Source: Gemmatimonadota bacterium (GTDB lineage: Bacteria; Latescibacterota; UBA2968; UBA8231). From it: a DNA stretch of 64,000 bases. The notes beneath the pieces are model-generated. The model was not told the origin of the DNA. It ran no database searches and saw nothing but the letters and a program-made list of their open reading frames with translations. A program made the position numbers and the translations under genes. Shown here one piece after another: positions 44,958 through 54,742 of the stretch. Location of the stretch: contig JABHDC010000256.1 of assembly GCA_018673255.1 (NCBI GenBank), forward strand, positions 1 through 64,000. Direction: 5' to 3'. Numbering within the stretch: position 1 is the stretch's first letter; each line of letters opens with the position of its first letter.

Positions 44958-46352
44958 ATGAAAGCGATCCTCTTTTTCGACGACTTCCTCATCCACCGCA
45001 GTGCCGATGTCGAGCGTCGGTTCCATACGCCGAAGTGGCACGATGAGGTCGCCTATACCGATCCCCATTCTCACTACGGCATGGGTTATGCGAGCGTCGT
45101 GGCAGCACCGGGAGAGGGATACTTCCTGTATTACGTCTGTCTGTCTGGCGAAGAGACCAGCGACGAACACGGTTCGAGCGTCGTCTGCATGGCGAAGAGC
45201 AAAGACGGTCTGGCCTGGGAACCGATGGCGACGGGTGTGGCAAAGGAGGGCCTACCTGAACACGTGCTCCTCTCCGGCCCACCCAAACCTGCCGGCTGGT
45301 GGGTGTATCGTGATGCCAACCCGGAGGCTCAAGGCCGCTACCTCACGACGAATTCCCCGATCCTGCGTGGTCCGTCCGGCGTAGGGCTGCAGGATGTGCC
45401 GTCGGTCTTGCTCGATTCCTGGGACGGTCTCACCTGGAATGTCATTCCGGACTCCGAGTTTCTGCCACATCACAGCGATACCTGCAACGCCCTCGTCTAC
45501 AATCCGATCAAGGGCCGATACCAGATCACGATCCGACGACGATGGGGTGAACGAAGAGTCTTCCAGGTTGAGAGCACCGACCTGGTGAAGTGGACGGCGC
45601 CTCACCCGGTCCTGCATCCATCACCCATCGACCCACCGTCGACGCATTTTTACGGCATGCCCCAGTTCTTCATCCCCTCGGCCGGCCTATTCGTCGGATT
45701 TCTGTGGTTGCAGCACATGCCGTATAACGATGTCATGGGTGGTCCGGTTACCACCGAATACGCGTATTCCTACGACGGCGACCTCTGGAATCGATCGCAT
45801 ACGGTGGCGATGCCGCGAAGAGAGCCTGGTTGTTTCGGCGCTGGATCGATCTATGGCACAGCCATGATCGAGCGCGACGAGGATGTCCTCGTATACGCCG
45901 TTGCCCGGGTGGAAGAGCATCATGCCATTCGGCGCCTCATCGAGGACGGTACGCAGAGCGCCGTGTTACTCTCCGGGTCCTTGCGAAAGCACGGTTTCGT
46001 CGGGCTCGTCTCGAATCGTGGACGGGGAGAGATCACGACCGAGTGCCTACTCCTCGATCGTCCTGAGATTGCCATCAACGTCAATGCGCCACTTGGTGGT
46101 GTGCGCGTGCAATTGTGTGACACCGGCTATCGTCCACTGCCAGGATGCACATACGACGACTGCCGTGAGATTCAGGGCGATCTCGTGAGTGCAGAGGTCG
46201 TGTGGGGAGACGGGGGTGCATTCCGGAAGGTTGTCGAAGCCAACCAATGGGTGAGAATCCAGGTTGAATTCGAACACGCCGAGATCTTCAGCATCGACAC
46301 CGAGTGTGCGGTGGCCATCAATCCCATGGCCCCGGTGCGGCGTGACCTGTAG
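44958..46352 (+). CDS. Five-bladed propeller, glycoside-hydrolase-like (GH32/43/DUF)
   Basis: 464 residues with blade signatures of the GH43/32/62/68 fold: GEGYFLYYVC, MAKSKDGLAWEP, LLDSWDGLTWNV and VESTDLVKWTAP. A C-terminal beta domain begins near residue 385. Aromatic and acidic residues (NPIKGRYQITIRRR, PHHSDTCN) could form the pocket. No signal peptide is seen. Activity on glycans is a reasonable expectation but catalytic acids cannot be named from sequence alone. The gene is 106 bp from the divergent MotE-like gene and converges with the heparinase-like gene. Confidence 0.75.
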   Translation: MKAILFFDDFLIHRSADVERRFHTPKWHDEVAYTDPHSHYGMGYASVVAAPGEGYFLYYVCLSGEETSDEHGSSVVCMAKSKDGLAWEPMATGVAKEGLPEHVLLSGPPKPAGWWVYRDANPEAQGRYLTTNSPILRGPSGVGLQDVPSVLLDSWDGLTWNVIPDSEFLPHHSDTCNALVYNPIKGRYQITIRRRWGERRVFQVESTDLVKWTAPHPVLHPSPIDPPSTHFYGMPQFFIPSAGLFVGFLWLQHMPYNDVMGGPVTTEYAYSYDGDLWNRSHTVAMPRREPGCFGAGSIYGTAMIERDEDVLVYAVARVEEHHAIRRLIEDGTQSAVLLSGSLRKHGFVGLVSNRGRGEITTECLLLDRPEIAINVNAPLGGVRVQLCDTGYRPLPGCTYDDCREIQGDLVSAEVVWGDGGAFRKVVEANQWVRIQVEFEHAEIFSIDTECAVAINPMAPVRRDL

Positions 46353-46369
46353 AGGTCGTCAGGGCCCTG

Positions 46370-48205
46370 TTAAGGGCACTCGTGCCGTCTGCAGGTGTAG
46401 CGTGTCTCGAAACACGTGGAGACAGCGCGTCGTCTTACGACCAGCCCCTGGCGTGTGTGCTCGGTGGAATCCATGTAGCTGTAGACCAGATGCACGGTCG
46501 TACCGGGTGCACCCGCCATGGCCACCCGGACGGTCTTGTCTGCCAGGACGAAGTCCACCGACCAGTCGTCATCGGTGGTGAAGTGACGGATGTCGAACAG
46601 GTGCTGGTAGCCGTTCTCATCACCCAGTGATGTCAGCGCGACCGTGTCGTACTGGCATTGCAGATCGCCCAGACAGTAGAAGAACCAGTCCACCGTGTGT
46701 TCTTCGTAGGCCTGCACGTCGAAGCGATCCTCCAGCTGGCTGTGGCCGACGCGTAACTGGCGGGTGTAGTTGACGGCGTCATAGATCCCCTTTGCGGTCA
46801 CTCGCAGGCATCCGGCCTCGGCGTCGAAGAGTTCCACGATCCCGTCGGCCAGGGATTTCTGAGATTCCATATCGATGGCCACCGTGTTGTGCGACGGGGT
46901 CAGTCGTTGCCACTCGGCGAAGAGCCCCGAGCCGTAGCCGCCCGTGCCCAGATCGGCGGCTACCACATCGGCATCGAAGGCCAGCTCGATGTTCATGATG
47001 TCCGGATGCACGTGCAACTTCGTGTGGGTGCCGTATTTCACGAACACTTCGGTATCGCCGCTGCGCAACATGGCCATATAGGCATCGGCGTTGTTCACCG
47101 AGCCGAATTCGCCCACCCTCTCGCACTGGGGCCAGCGATTGAACAGGAGGCGCCACAGGCCGCCACTGCTCTGGCCCTGGTGCATCAGGCCGCAGGCCTG
47201 GCGAATCAGATCGTTGTCGAACAGCGCACTGGCACACTCGTACTGAGTGGCGTAGTTGTCCAGTCGCAGGACCGGGTGTGCGTCATTGGGATTGGGGAAC
47301 TGGCCGTTGCGGAACAGCAGGCCCAGCGGGAATTCAAACATACCCTCCACCGTCGCCCGGATCTGGGGCAGTTCGGGCAGTTCGAAGTTGCGCCACTGAC
47401 AGGCAAGCAACAGGTAACACAGGGGGTGCAGCGTGTAGAAGTGATAGTGCATGGAACCTTCGTACCACAGACCATCGGCCGTCACCCCACGCTGCAGCTG
47501 GTCGGGAATGCCGTATTTCCCGTGGAAGGCCCGTTCGATCAGTCGTTCGTCGTCGAACAACACACCGATCATGGCCTCGGCGCACTTGATCCACACGGGA
47601 ATGTTGTAGATCCGCGTTGCAAAGAAGTCGAAGAGGTCCGCTTCGCGGCTGAACAGATCGCGGTGGTATCGTTCCAGTTCGGCTGCCGTGAACTCATCCC
47701 GAATCATCTCCAGTCCCAGCATGATCGTCATCATGCCCACGGCGTCGTCCAGATGCTGGTTCATGATCTTGCCCTGGAAACGCATGGCCACGGCCCGGTT
47801 GTCGAACCGGTCGTAGTTGTCGGCGTACAGATCCAGCACCTGGCGGATATAGGCGGGATAACGCGGATCGGGCTCGAGGCGATGGGCCACTGCAGCGGCC
47901 AGGACCTGCTGGTTGGCTTTGCCGCGATACATGTTGTTCCAGGCCTCGTCCAGCTTGACGCCCTCATTGTCGCGGCCACAGGCGGGGCAACTGTGCTGGT
48001 GCGGGCGAGACAGGTCGAAGCTCAACCGACCGGAGCACGTCTGGCAGTTGTAGTCGTGGCCCCAGCCGGCGCGCCGACCTGGGTCGTCGGCATAGGAGGC
48101 CATCCACTGTGACAGATCACGTTTCATTTCAGCGAAGAAGGCGGAGGCCCATTCGTCCTCAAATGCCAGTGTTCTGATCTGAGCCCAGTCGATGGTGTGA
48201 GACAT
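46370..48205 (-). CDS. Heparinase II/III-like polysaccharide lyase family protein
   Basis: 611 residues. An N-terminal CQTCSGRLSF...CPACG knuckle likely binds zinc. The (alpha/alpha) toroid follows: YADNYDRFDNRAVAMRFQGK, LWYEGSMHYHFYTLHPL, where Tyr/His act in catalysis in this family. A beta-sandwich with VKYGTHTKLHVHPDIMNIELAF and LTPSHNTVAID completes the heparinase II/III pattern. The family cleaves uronic-acid polysaccharides such as heparin-like or alginate chains. No signal peptide is visible. It is transcribed from a 266-bp gap shared with the histidine kinase gene and converges with the propeller gene at 46352. Confidence 0.85.
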   Translation of the reverse strand: MSHTIDWAQIRTLAFEDEWASAFFAEMKRDLSQWMASYADDPGRRAGWGHDYNCQTCSGRLSFDLSRPHQHSCPACGRDNEGVKLDEAWNNMYRGKANQQVLAAAVAHRLEPDPRYPAYIRQVLDLYADNYDRFDNRAVAMRFQGKIMNQHLDDAVGMMTIMLGLEMIRDEFTAAELERYHRDLFSREADLFDFFATRIYNIPVWIKCAEAMIGVLFDDERLIERAFHGKYGIPDQLQRGVTADGLWYEGSMHYHFYTLHPLCYLLLACQWRNFELPELPQIRATVEGMFEFPLGLLFRNGQFPNPNDAHPVLRLDNYATQYECASALFDNDLIRQACGLMHQGQSSGGLWRLLFNRWPQCERVGEFGSVNNADAYMAMLRSGDTEVFVKYGTHTKLHVHPDIMNIELAFDADVVAADLGTGGYGSGLFAEWQRLTPSHNTVAIDMESQKSLADGIVELFDAEAGCLRVTAKGIYDAVNYTRQLRVGHSQLEDRFDVQAYEEHTVDWFFYCLGDLQCQYDTVALTSLGDENGYQHLFDIRHFTTDDDWSVDFVLADKTVRVAMAGAPGTTVHLVYSYMDSTEHTRQGLVVRRRAVSTCFETRYTCRRHECP

Positions 48206-48471
48206 GGTTACATCCCTGTGTCTGGTTGGCGTGATCTGTGGATAGGGGACCGGGGCAGATCGTGCTTGCGCACCCGTCTGCTACGACGATGGGCCGTCAG
48301 ATACCGGATCTGACGAAGAGGCTGGGTCCAGAGGCAGTATGGTGAGCCGGGTGTTCGTTGGGCAAATGGCGAGCAACGTCTTCGGCCTACCGGTGGCAGA
48401 TGCTCCGACGGCCCGGATGATAGCCGATCGACCAGTTGCCCGAACTCTCTCCACTGGCTAGGCTGAGTCTT

Positions 48472-50568
48472 ATGATCTCAGCTCCGATTCTCGTCGTCGC
48501 CACCGCCACCGTCCTCGCGATGGTCAGCCCTGCCCGTTCCGACCAAGGGATGCGTCCGTCCGATTCCTGGTCCTACCAGATGGGAGACGAACGCACGTGG
48601 GCAGATCCCGCCTTCGACAGCGGTGGCTGGCCGGTGGTCTCCCGCTCGCGATATCCCGAGGGTGCCAGCGAGGGTGTCGTCTGGTTCCGGTGTTCCCTCG
48701 AGATCGACTCGACGCGATGGGGCCGCCCGGTGCCATTTTCTCTCCAATACGCGGGGGCGGTCGAGGTCTATCTCGACGGCGAACTCGTGCGCCGTTTCGG
48801 CCGGATCGGTGACTCAACAGACTCAAGTGTCTACGGTGTGAACACCGAGCCGGTTCCGTGGGAGCTCATGCCATCCGCGTCGGCTACATCGACCGTGTCG
48901 GCTTCCGGCACGGCGTCTCGACATGTCATTGCTTTGCGCTACGCGCCCCTGGACGGCCTGTCGTTTCGAGCAGACGGCGCTCCACCCCTCCTGAACCTGA
49001 AGATTGGAGAACTCGAGACGGATCCGGTTTCGCGGGCGGAGGGAGGTGGATCCGAGACCGACCCCGCCCTGTGGGTCTACCGGACGGCGTTTCCCGGACC
49101 CCACGGCATCTTCCTGATTGGCGTGTGCCTGGCCTTCGCTTTCCTCCACGTGTTCCTCTTCGTCTTCCACCCCGCCCAGCCTGCCAACATGTACTACACG
49201 CTCTTTCTGTTGGGCACTGCAGGCGGCCGAATCTTCTCTTACGAAATGCTGTCCCCAACGGATCCTGACGGCATCGCCAACATCGTCGCCTGGGAGATGA
49301 TCTCATCGACGGCTTCGATCCTCGCCGCCACGGGACTCATCCACGTGATCTTCCTTGGTCAGCGGACCAGGACATACCTGCCACTGGTCGGCTTGGGGGT
49401 GATCCTCTCGATCTGGCAATGGTTTGAGCCATTCCACGTGCGGGTCCCTGTCCTGGCGTTCTTCCTCCTCCTCTTCGCGGAGATCACCCGGACCCTCATC
49501 GTTGCTCGACTCCGACGCGACACCCGGCCGGTGGAAGGCAGGTGGATCCTGGCGGTCGGTATCCTCCCCCTCACAGTCATTGCCTTCTTCGCGATCACGT
49601 CCATGGCCGGATCTCCGTCTCCGGCGTTCGACCTATTCATCATCGACAGCGCGTTCTATGCGGTTCTGTTCCTCATTGCGTGCATGTCCCTCTTCCTGGC
49701 GAGTGACTTCGCGCGCACCAGCAAGAAACTCGTGCGTGCAAATGCCGAACTCGAGTCGTACAGCCACACACTCGAGGAGCGGGTCGAAGCTCGGACGCAG
49801 GAGTTGAGGGAGAAGCAGTCACAGCTCGTTCAGGCGGGGAAGATGGCATCCCTGGGGCAGCTCGTGGCCGGCGTCGCCCACGAGATCAACAACCCGGTCG
49901 GGGCCGTCAATGGTGCGGCGGATGTAGCCGGTCGGTGCGTGGACAGACTGGAGGTGCAACTCGAGGCCGAGGGTGCAGGTGACCAGGCCCAGGTGACGTC
50001 GCTACGGAAGACGGTCGATATCCTCCGGCAGAATGTGGGACTGATCGCGGCGGGCGGCGGGCGGATCGCATCCGTTGTCCGAAGCCTCAGAGATTTCGCC
50101 CGCCTCGACGAAGCTGAGTTTCAGAGCGCCGACCTGCATCAGGGTCTGGACAGTGTCCTCGACCTTCTGCGCCACGAAGTGGAAGGTCGCGTCACGATCA
50201 TTCGGGAGTACGGAGGCATCCCGCCCATCGACTGCTACCCGAGGCAGCTGAACCAGGTATTCATGAATCTGCTGCTCAACGCCGCCGAAGCGATCGATGG
50301 GGAAGGGACGATCACACTCACGACCGTGAGCGATGGCGAGTCGGTCACGGTGCGGGTCGCCGACACGGGACGTGGGATCCCGGAAGCAAACCTGGACCGA
50401 ATCTTCGATCCCGGGTTTACGACCAAGGGTGTGGGCGTGGGGGTGGGTCTGGGACTGGCCATCTCGTTCAATATCGCGCGCGAACACGGTGGGACGCTTG
50501 GGGCACAGAGCGAGGATGGGAAGGGGACCGTGTTCACACTGACGGTCCCGATCCGTCCGACTGACTGA
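48472..50568 (+). CDS. Sensor histidine kinase with 7TM-DISM sensor (orphan)
   Basis: 698 residues. After a signal-peptide-like start, a beta-jelly-roll sensor (RTWADPAFDSGGWPVVS) leads to seven predicted membrane helices (about 215-410), the 7TMR-DISM arrangement that usually senses external ligands such as carbohydrates. A coiled coil (SHTLEERVEARTQELREKQ) follows, then HisKA with the phospho-acceptor in GVAHEINNPVGAV (near residue 470) and an HATPase with LLLNAAEA, ADTGRG and a glycine-rich lid (GVGVGVGLGL). All catalytic elements are present. No response regulator gene is adjacent. ATG 48472 is used; a TTG at 48436 is the alternative. Confidence 0.9.
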   Translation: MISAPILVVATATVLAMVSPARSDQGMRPSDSWSYQMGDERTWADPAFDSGGWPVVSRSRYPEGASEGVVWFRCSLEIDSTRWGRPVPFSLQYAGAVEVYLDGELVRRFGRIGDSTDSSVYGVNTEPVPWELMPSASATSTVSASGTASRHVIALRYAPLDGLSFRADGAPPLLNLKIGELETDPVSRAEGGGSETDPALWVYRTAFPGPHGIFLIGVCLAFAFLHVFLFVFHPAQPANMYYTLFLLGTAGGRIFSYEMLSPTDPDGIANIVAWEMISSTASILAATGLIHVIFLGQRTRTYLPLVGLGVILSIWQWFEPFHVRVPVLAFFLLLFAEITRTLIVARLRRDTRPVEGRWILAVGILPLTVIAFFAITSMAGSPSPAFDLFIIDSAFYAVLFLIACMSLFLASDFARTSKKLVRANAELESYSHTLEERVEARTQELREKQSQLVQAGKMASLGQLVAGVAHEINNPVGAVNGAADVAGRCVDRLEVQLEAEGAGDQAQVTSLRKTVDILRQNVGLIAAGGGRIASVVRSLRDFARLDEAEFQSADLHQGLDSVLDLLRHEVEGRVTIIREYGGIPPIDCYPRQLNQVFMNLLLNAAEAIDGEGTITLTTVSDGESVTVRVADTGRGIPEANLDRIFDPGFTTKGVGVGVGLGLAISFNIAREHGGTLGAQSEDGKGTVFTLTVPIRPTD

Positions 50569-50648
50569 TGCTACCACCCCGGCAAATCCAGCATGTCGCA
50601 ACCTCGACGGATGAGGAACAGGTCGCTACTGCCCAGGTCTGCAATCCG

Positions 50649-51253
<605 letters not shown>

Positions 51254-51260
51254 GGGACGG

Positions 51261-53132
51261 CTACTGCCGGTCGGGCATGTCGAAGACGGCGAGTTGATCG
51301 TCCATCAACGCATAGGCCCGGCCGTCGTGATACTCGACATCTTTCGTCCACCAACGGTCACTCTCGATCGGTAGAGTCAGCAGGGGCGTGGGGAAGGGGT
51401 ATGGATCCTCCACGGCATGCAGTTTGATGCCGTTGGGCATTCGGTACACATAGTAATCGCCGACAATGTCACGCGTACGTCGAGCACGCGGGCGATGGGT
51501 TGCCACGATCCGCGGGGCCGTGGGTGATGAGATGTCGACCTCAAGCAATTGCCTGGGCCACAGGCGATCGACGAAGAGCGTATCGCCGCGACGTCGGATA
51601 TGGCGGGTACCGGATTGACGCGCCACCCCGTCCCCGGTGTCGAGATCGGCTACAGGTCGTAAGGCACCGTCCTCTGTGACCTCGACGACGCGTAATCCTT
51701 TGTGCCAGCCGAGAAAGAGATGCTGATCACCTGCGGCCATATTGATTGCATGCCTGGGCAGCAGTTCGTCACGCCCATAGGAGTAGCCATCGTGCCACGT
51801 CTTGTCGGCATACTCGTATTCCTCAATGACAAGACTGTCGATGGGTGTGGGTGAGCCATCGCTGACCTCGACTGAGGTCAGTATTGAGCGTGCGTCCTCG
51901 ACGATGGCAATGATGAGCACGTCACCGACGGTCTGTACCAGGGGACCGGGCCGGCTAGAGCCGTAGTAGTAGCCCACCTCATCACCAATTCTTCCACTTT
52001 CCGGAATCGCCAGTGCACCCGTCGCGAGCGGCGCTGATGGGTCGTCGACGTCGAAACATACCAGCGCACGATTCTGACCCTGCACATCGCCTCGCGTCAG
52101 CCCACACACGCGGTTCCCCAGCACCTGCAACTGGTGCAAGGTGCCGCCCTCGGCGTGGGACGCACGCCCGATTTCGATTGGACGGCCCTCGCCATCGATG
52201 TCGAAGACGACCAAGTCGGCCACCTGGAAGGCATACACCCGGCCGTGCGCGATGGAGAGATTGCTGGCCTTGGCCAGTTGAATCGAATGGGTTGGATGAA
52301 TCGGCAGCGTACGGTCGGGTCGGATCTGCGTCAGCGTCAACATCATCGTCCCAAGTGCAAAGGCACAGATCACGAGGATCTTGCGGCTGATGACGAAGTT
52401 TCGTGCCCGTGTCAGCACCGTGTGCGCTGCCATGAACCCTACGGCAACAAAGGCGGCAACAATGAGCGTGTTGTGCAGGATGGTCATCGGATCGAGGGTG
52501 GCGAGCAGGCGGTATTCTTCGTTTCCGAGAACCTCGACAAAGTCGAAGGGCACCGGGAAGCGTTCGCGACACCCCGGGATCAAGGTCACCGATAGTGCGA
52601 GGAGCAGCACCAGGAAGAGGCCGATGAGGCCCGCCGCGCCGATCGCTTCGCCGGCGTTGTCGGTCGCCGCGGAGGCAGCGAAGACGATGGCATACAATGC
52701 CAGCATCGGCAGATACCAGGCATAGACCATGGCCAGCCAGGGGACGTCGAGCAGCAATTGTACGCTGGCGAACTGCCTGATCGGTACCGGCCCGGGTGGT
52801 ACGGCGTAGACCATGGCCCAGTACGCGGCCATGACGGCGAACAAGCCCAGCGCACCCACGAGGAACTTCGCCGCCAGGATGCGCCCCACTGTCGTCGGTC
52901 GTACAAGCAGGAACTCCAGTGTGCCACGGCTGCGTTCACCGGCCAGCACTTCCATGGCCAGCACGCCTGCGCACAAGGCGCCGATCACGCCAGCCCAGGC
53001 GTCGGCATCGATGATGAAGCCCTTGTTGAACGACTCCAGCTGACGCAGGACCAGGAGCAGCAGGACCACGCCGAGTCCCGTCGCCACTTTGTAGAGATTC
53101 TCACGCGCTTCCTTCCACAGCAGTGCCTTCAT
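51261..53132 (-). CDS. ABC-2-type permease fused to a C-terminal beta-propeller
   Basis: 623 residues. The N-terminal half has about six membrane helices with a Gly-Glu-Arg-Ser coupling loop (LAGERSRGTLEFLLVRPTTV), as in ABC-2 export permeases (CcmB/YtrC type). Residues about 295-623 form propeller-like repeats (LSIAHGRVYAFQVADLVVFDI, QLQVLGNRVCGL, FDVDDPSAPLATGALAI, LEVDISSPTAPRIVA), resembling LVIVD-type blades. The fusion is unusual. The ATG at 53132 overlaps the TGA of the ATPase gene. It is transcribed after GntR and ATPase genes. The propeller probably lies outside the membrane and may bind ligand or partner. Confidence 0.83.
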   Translation of the reverse strand: MKALLWKEARENLYKVATGLGVVLLLLVLRQLESFNKGFIIDADAWAGVIGALCAGVLAMEVLAGERSRGTLEFLLVRPTTVGRILAAKFLVGALGLFAVMAAYWAMVYAVPPGPVPIRQFASVQLLLDVPWLAMVYAWYLPMLALYAIVFAASAATDNAGEAIGAAGLIGLFLVLLLALSVTLIPGCRERFPVPFDFVEVLGNEEYRLLATLDPMTILHNTLIVAAFVAVGFMAAHTVLTRARNFVISRKILVICAFALGTMMLTLTQIRPDRTLPIHPTHSIQLAKASNLSIAHGRVYAFQVADLVVFDIDGEGRPIEIGRASHAEGGTLHQLQVLGNRVCGLTRGDVQGQNRALVCFDVDDPSAPLATGALAIPESGRIGDEVGYYYGSSRPGPLVQTVGDVLIIAIVEDARSILTSVEVSDGSPTPIDSLVIEEYEYADKTWHDGYSYGRDELLPRHAINMAAGDQHLFLGWHKGLRVVEVTEDGALRPVADLDTGDGVARQSGTRHIRRRGDTLFVDRLWPRQLLEVDISSPTAPRIVATHRPRARRTRDIVGDYYVYRMPNGIKLHAVEDPYPFPTPLLTLPIESDRWWTKDVEYHDGRAYALMDDQLAVFDMPDRQ

Positions 53133-54040
53133 CACCGTGTCCCCTCACGGCGCGCGTGGGGGCGCACCAGTTCGATGAAACTCTCTTCCAGGCTCATGTC
53201 GACGATGTCGACGACCTCGGCGCCGGCGGTGCGCAGAGCGGTCTGTTGTTCATCGCTGTAGTTGCTCATCGTCAACAACCGGCGATCGCCATGGCCCTCC
53301 ACCTCGCTGACACCCTCGACCTGACTCACCGCTTCAATCACCTCGGGGGTGACACGCACCAGCACCTTCTTCACGCGCCCCTTGAAAGCGTCCGTGTCGT
53401 CGCAGGCCAGCAGACGTCCACCTTCGATCACGGCGACGCGGTCGGCGACCCGCTCGACCTCGTGTACCATGTGTGACGACAGCAGCACGGTGCGCCCCTG
53501 CTGCTGGATGACATGCACGATGCTCTCGAGGAAATCACGGCGCACCAGCACATCGAGTCCCGTTGCCGGCTCATCGAGGATCAACAGCTCCGGCTCGTGT
53601 CCCATCGCCAACAGCAGGGCCAGTTGGGCACCCATGCCGCGGGACAGGTTCTTCACGCGCTGCTCGGGATCCAGACCGAACTGATCGAGCAACTGCGCGA
53701 CGTGCTCGTTGTTCCATGTGGGGTAGAATGCCCGGGTGAAGTCGATCGCTTCTCGTACCCGCATCCACGGATACAGCTGTGGTGACTCAGAGACGTAGCC
53801 GATGCGTTGCTTCAGCTCGACATTGCCGACAGAAGGCTCCTGGCCCAGCACGTGCATCTGGCCGGCTGAGGGGTGCAGCAGACCGAGCAGCATCTTGATC
53901 GTCGATGTCTTGCCGGCACCGTTGCGTCCGAGAAAACCGAAGATCTGACCGCGCTCGACGGTCAGGTCGAGGCCATCGACGGCGACGAGGTCGCCAAACC
54001 GCCGTGTCAGTCCTCGTGTCTGAATGACTGGTTCCGACAT
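53132..54040 (-). CDS. ABC transporter ATP-binding protein (YtrB/CcmA-type)
   Basis: 302 residues. Walker A is GRNGAGKTS, signature LSRGMGAQLALLLAMG, Walker B LLILDEPATGLD, and SSHMVHEVERVADRV carries the H-loop. A C-terminal domain (about 220-302) fits the DRA/Ytr class. ATG 54040 is chosen as an upstream frame extension has no binding site. It lies four bp after the GntR gene and overlaps the permease gene by one base. It pairs with the fused permease. Confidence 0.93.
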   Translation of the reverse strand: MSEPVIQTRGLTRRFGDLVAVDGLDLTVERGQIFGFLGRNGAGKTSTIKMLLGLLHPSAGQMHVLGQEPSVGNVELKQRIGYVSESPQLYPWMRVREAIDFTRAFYPTWNNEHVAQLLDQFGLDPEQRVKNLSRGMGAQLALLLAMGHEPELLILDEPATGLDVLVRRDFLESIVHVIQQQGRTVLLSSHMVHEVERVADRVAVIEGGRLLACDDTDAFKGRVKKVLVRVTPEVIEAVSQVEGVSEVEGHGDRRLLTMSNYSDEQQTALRTAGAEVVDIVDMSLEESFIELVRPHARREGTR

Positions 54041-54044
54041 ACGG

Positions 54045-54443
54045 CTACTCCTCGTTTCTCTGTTGCAGTTGCTGCTCGAAAATCTGCTGCAAACGGGCGT
54101 CATCGAGCCCAAGGGCCCGCCCCTCGTCGATGGCTTCGTGCAGGCGCTGAGCGACGATGCGGTCCTTCTCTGCTGAGGCCATCGGTGCTGCCTGCTCTGA
54201 GATGAAGGTGCCCGTGCCCCGTTTCTTGTAGATGAGGCCCTCGCGTTCCAGTTCGGTGTAGGCGCGGACCACGGTGTTCGGATTGATCAGATACCCCTCA
54301 GCCAGTGAGCGCACTGAGGGCAGCTCGTCGTGGGCCTGCAGCCCGCCGCTGGCGAGCAGATACTTGATCTGCGCCTGAATCTGGGCGTACAGTGGCTCAG
54401 ACCGGGAGGGGTCGAGTCGTAGATGGAGGGATGTTTCGGCCAT
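54045..54443 (-). CDS. GntR-family regulator, YtrA subfamily
   Basis: 132 residues. The winged helix shows EPLYAQIQAQIKYLLASG, ELPSVRSLAEGYLINPNTVVRAY and EREGLIYKKRGTGTFI, the standard GntR DNA-binding domain. The short C-terminal helices (no FadR or UbiC effector domain) mark YtrA, which usually regulates an adjacent ABC transporter. The neighbouring ABC genes are as expected. It probably represses its own operon; the effector is unknown. Confidence 0.92.
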   Translation of the reverse strand: MAETSLHLRLDPSRSEPLYAQIQAQIKYLLASGGLQAHDELPSVRSLAEGYLINPNTVVRAYTELEREGLIYKKRGTGTFISEQAAPMASAEKDRIVAQRLHEAIDEGRALGLDDARLQQIFEQQLQQRNEE

Positions 54444-54457
54444 TTTGGAATGTTATC

Positions 54458-54646
54458 TCAGGCCGAATGCACCGAATCAGCCCGTCGCCGCTGCTTGCGC
54501 GAAGAGGGTGTTTCGATACCAAACTTGCGGCACAGCCGACTGAAGCTGCGAGGCGTGATGCCCAGAGCACGACTGGCGTCCGTGGCCTGATGATACATGC
54601 GGGCGGCTCGCTCGATGTCCGCCTTCGTGAATCCCCGCTGGAGCAT
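54458..54646 (-). CDS. Small Fis-type HTH protein
   Basis: 62 residues. The sequence AARMYHQATDASRALGITPRSFSRLCRKFGIETPS is a Fis-type HTH, as in the C-terminus of NtrC-like activators, here on its own. The basic tail follows. ATG 54646 has GGAGAG at a good distance, while the frame upstream has no binding site. It is first in the GntR-ABC-permease operon and lies next to a repeated element (54667-54694) that it might bind. A DNA-binding regulator is likely. Confidence 0.75.
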   Translation of the reverse strand: MLQRGFTKADIERAARMYHQATDASRALGITPRSFSRLCRKFGIETPSSRKQRRRADSVHSA

Positions 54647-54666
54647 GGCAGTCTCTCCGGATGTGG

Positions 54667-54694
54667 TGTATCGGTTAATTGATACACTGATACA
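54667..54694 (-). promoter_or_regulatory. Operator-like repeat upstream of the HTH gene
   Basis: A perfect 7-bp inverted repeat GTGTATC-N8-GATACAC spans 54666-54687, and a second GATACA follows at 54689-54694. A TTGACA (54721-54716, minus strand) lies upstream, but no good -10 was found at the right spacing. Binding by GntR, by the small HTH protein, or both is inferred. Confidence 0.55.
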
Positions 54695-54742
54695 GTTCAC
54701 CCGGAAGCATGACACTGTCAAGAGTTTTTCGTGAGTAAAGAC

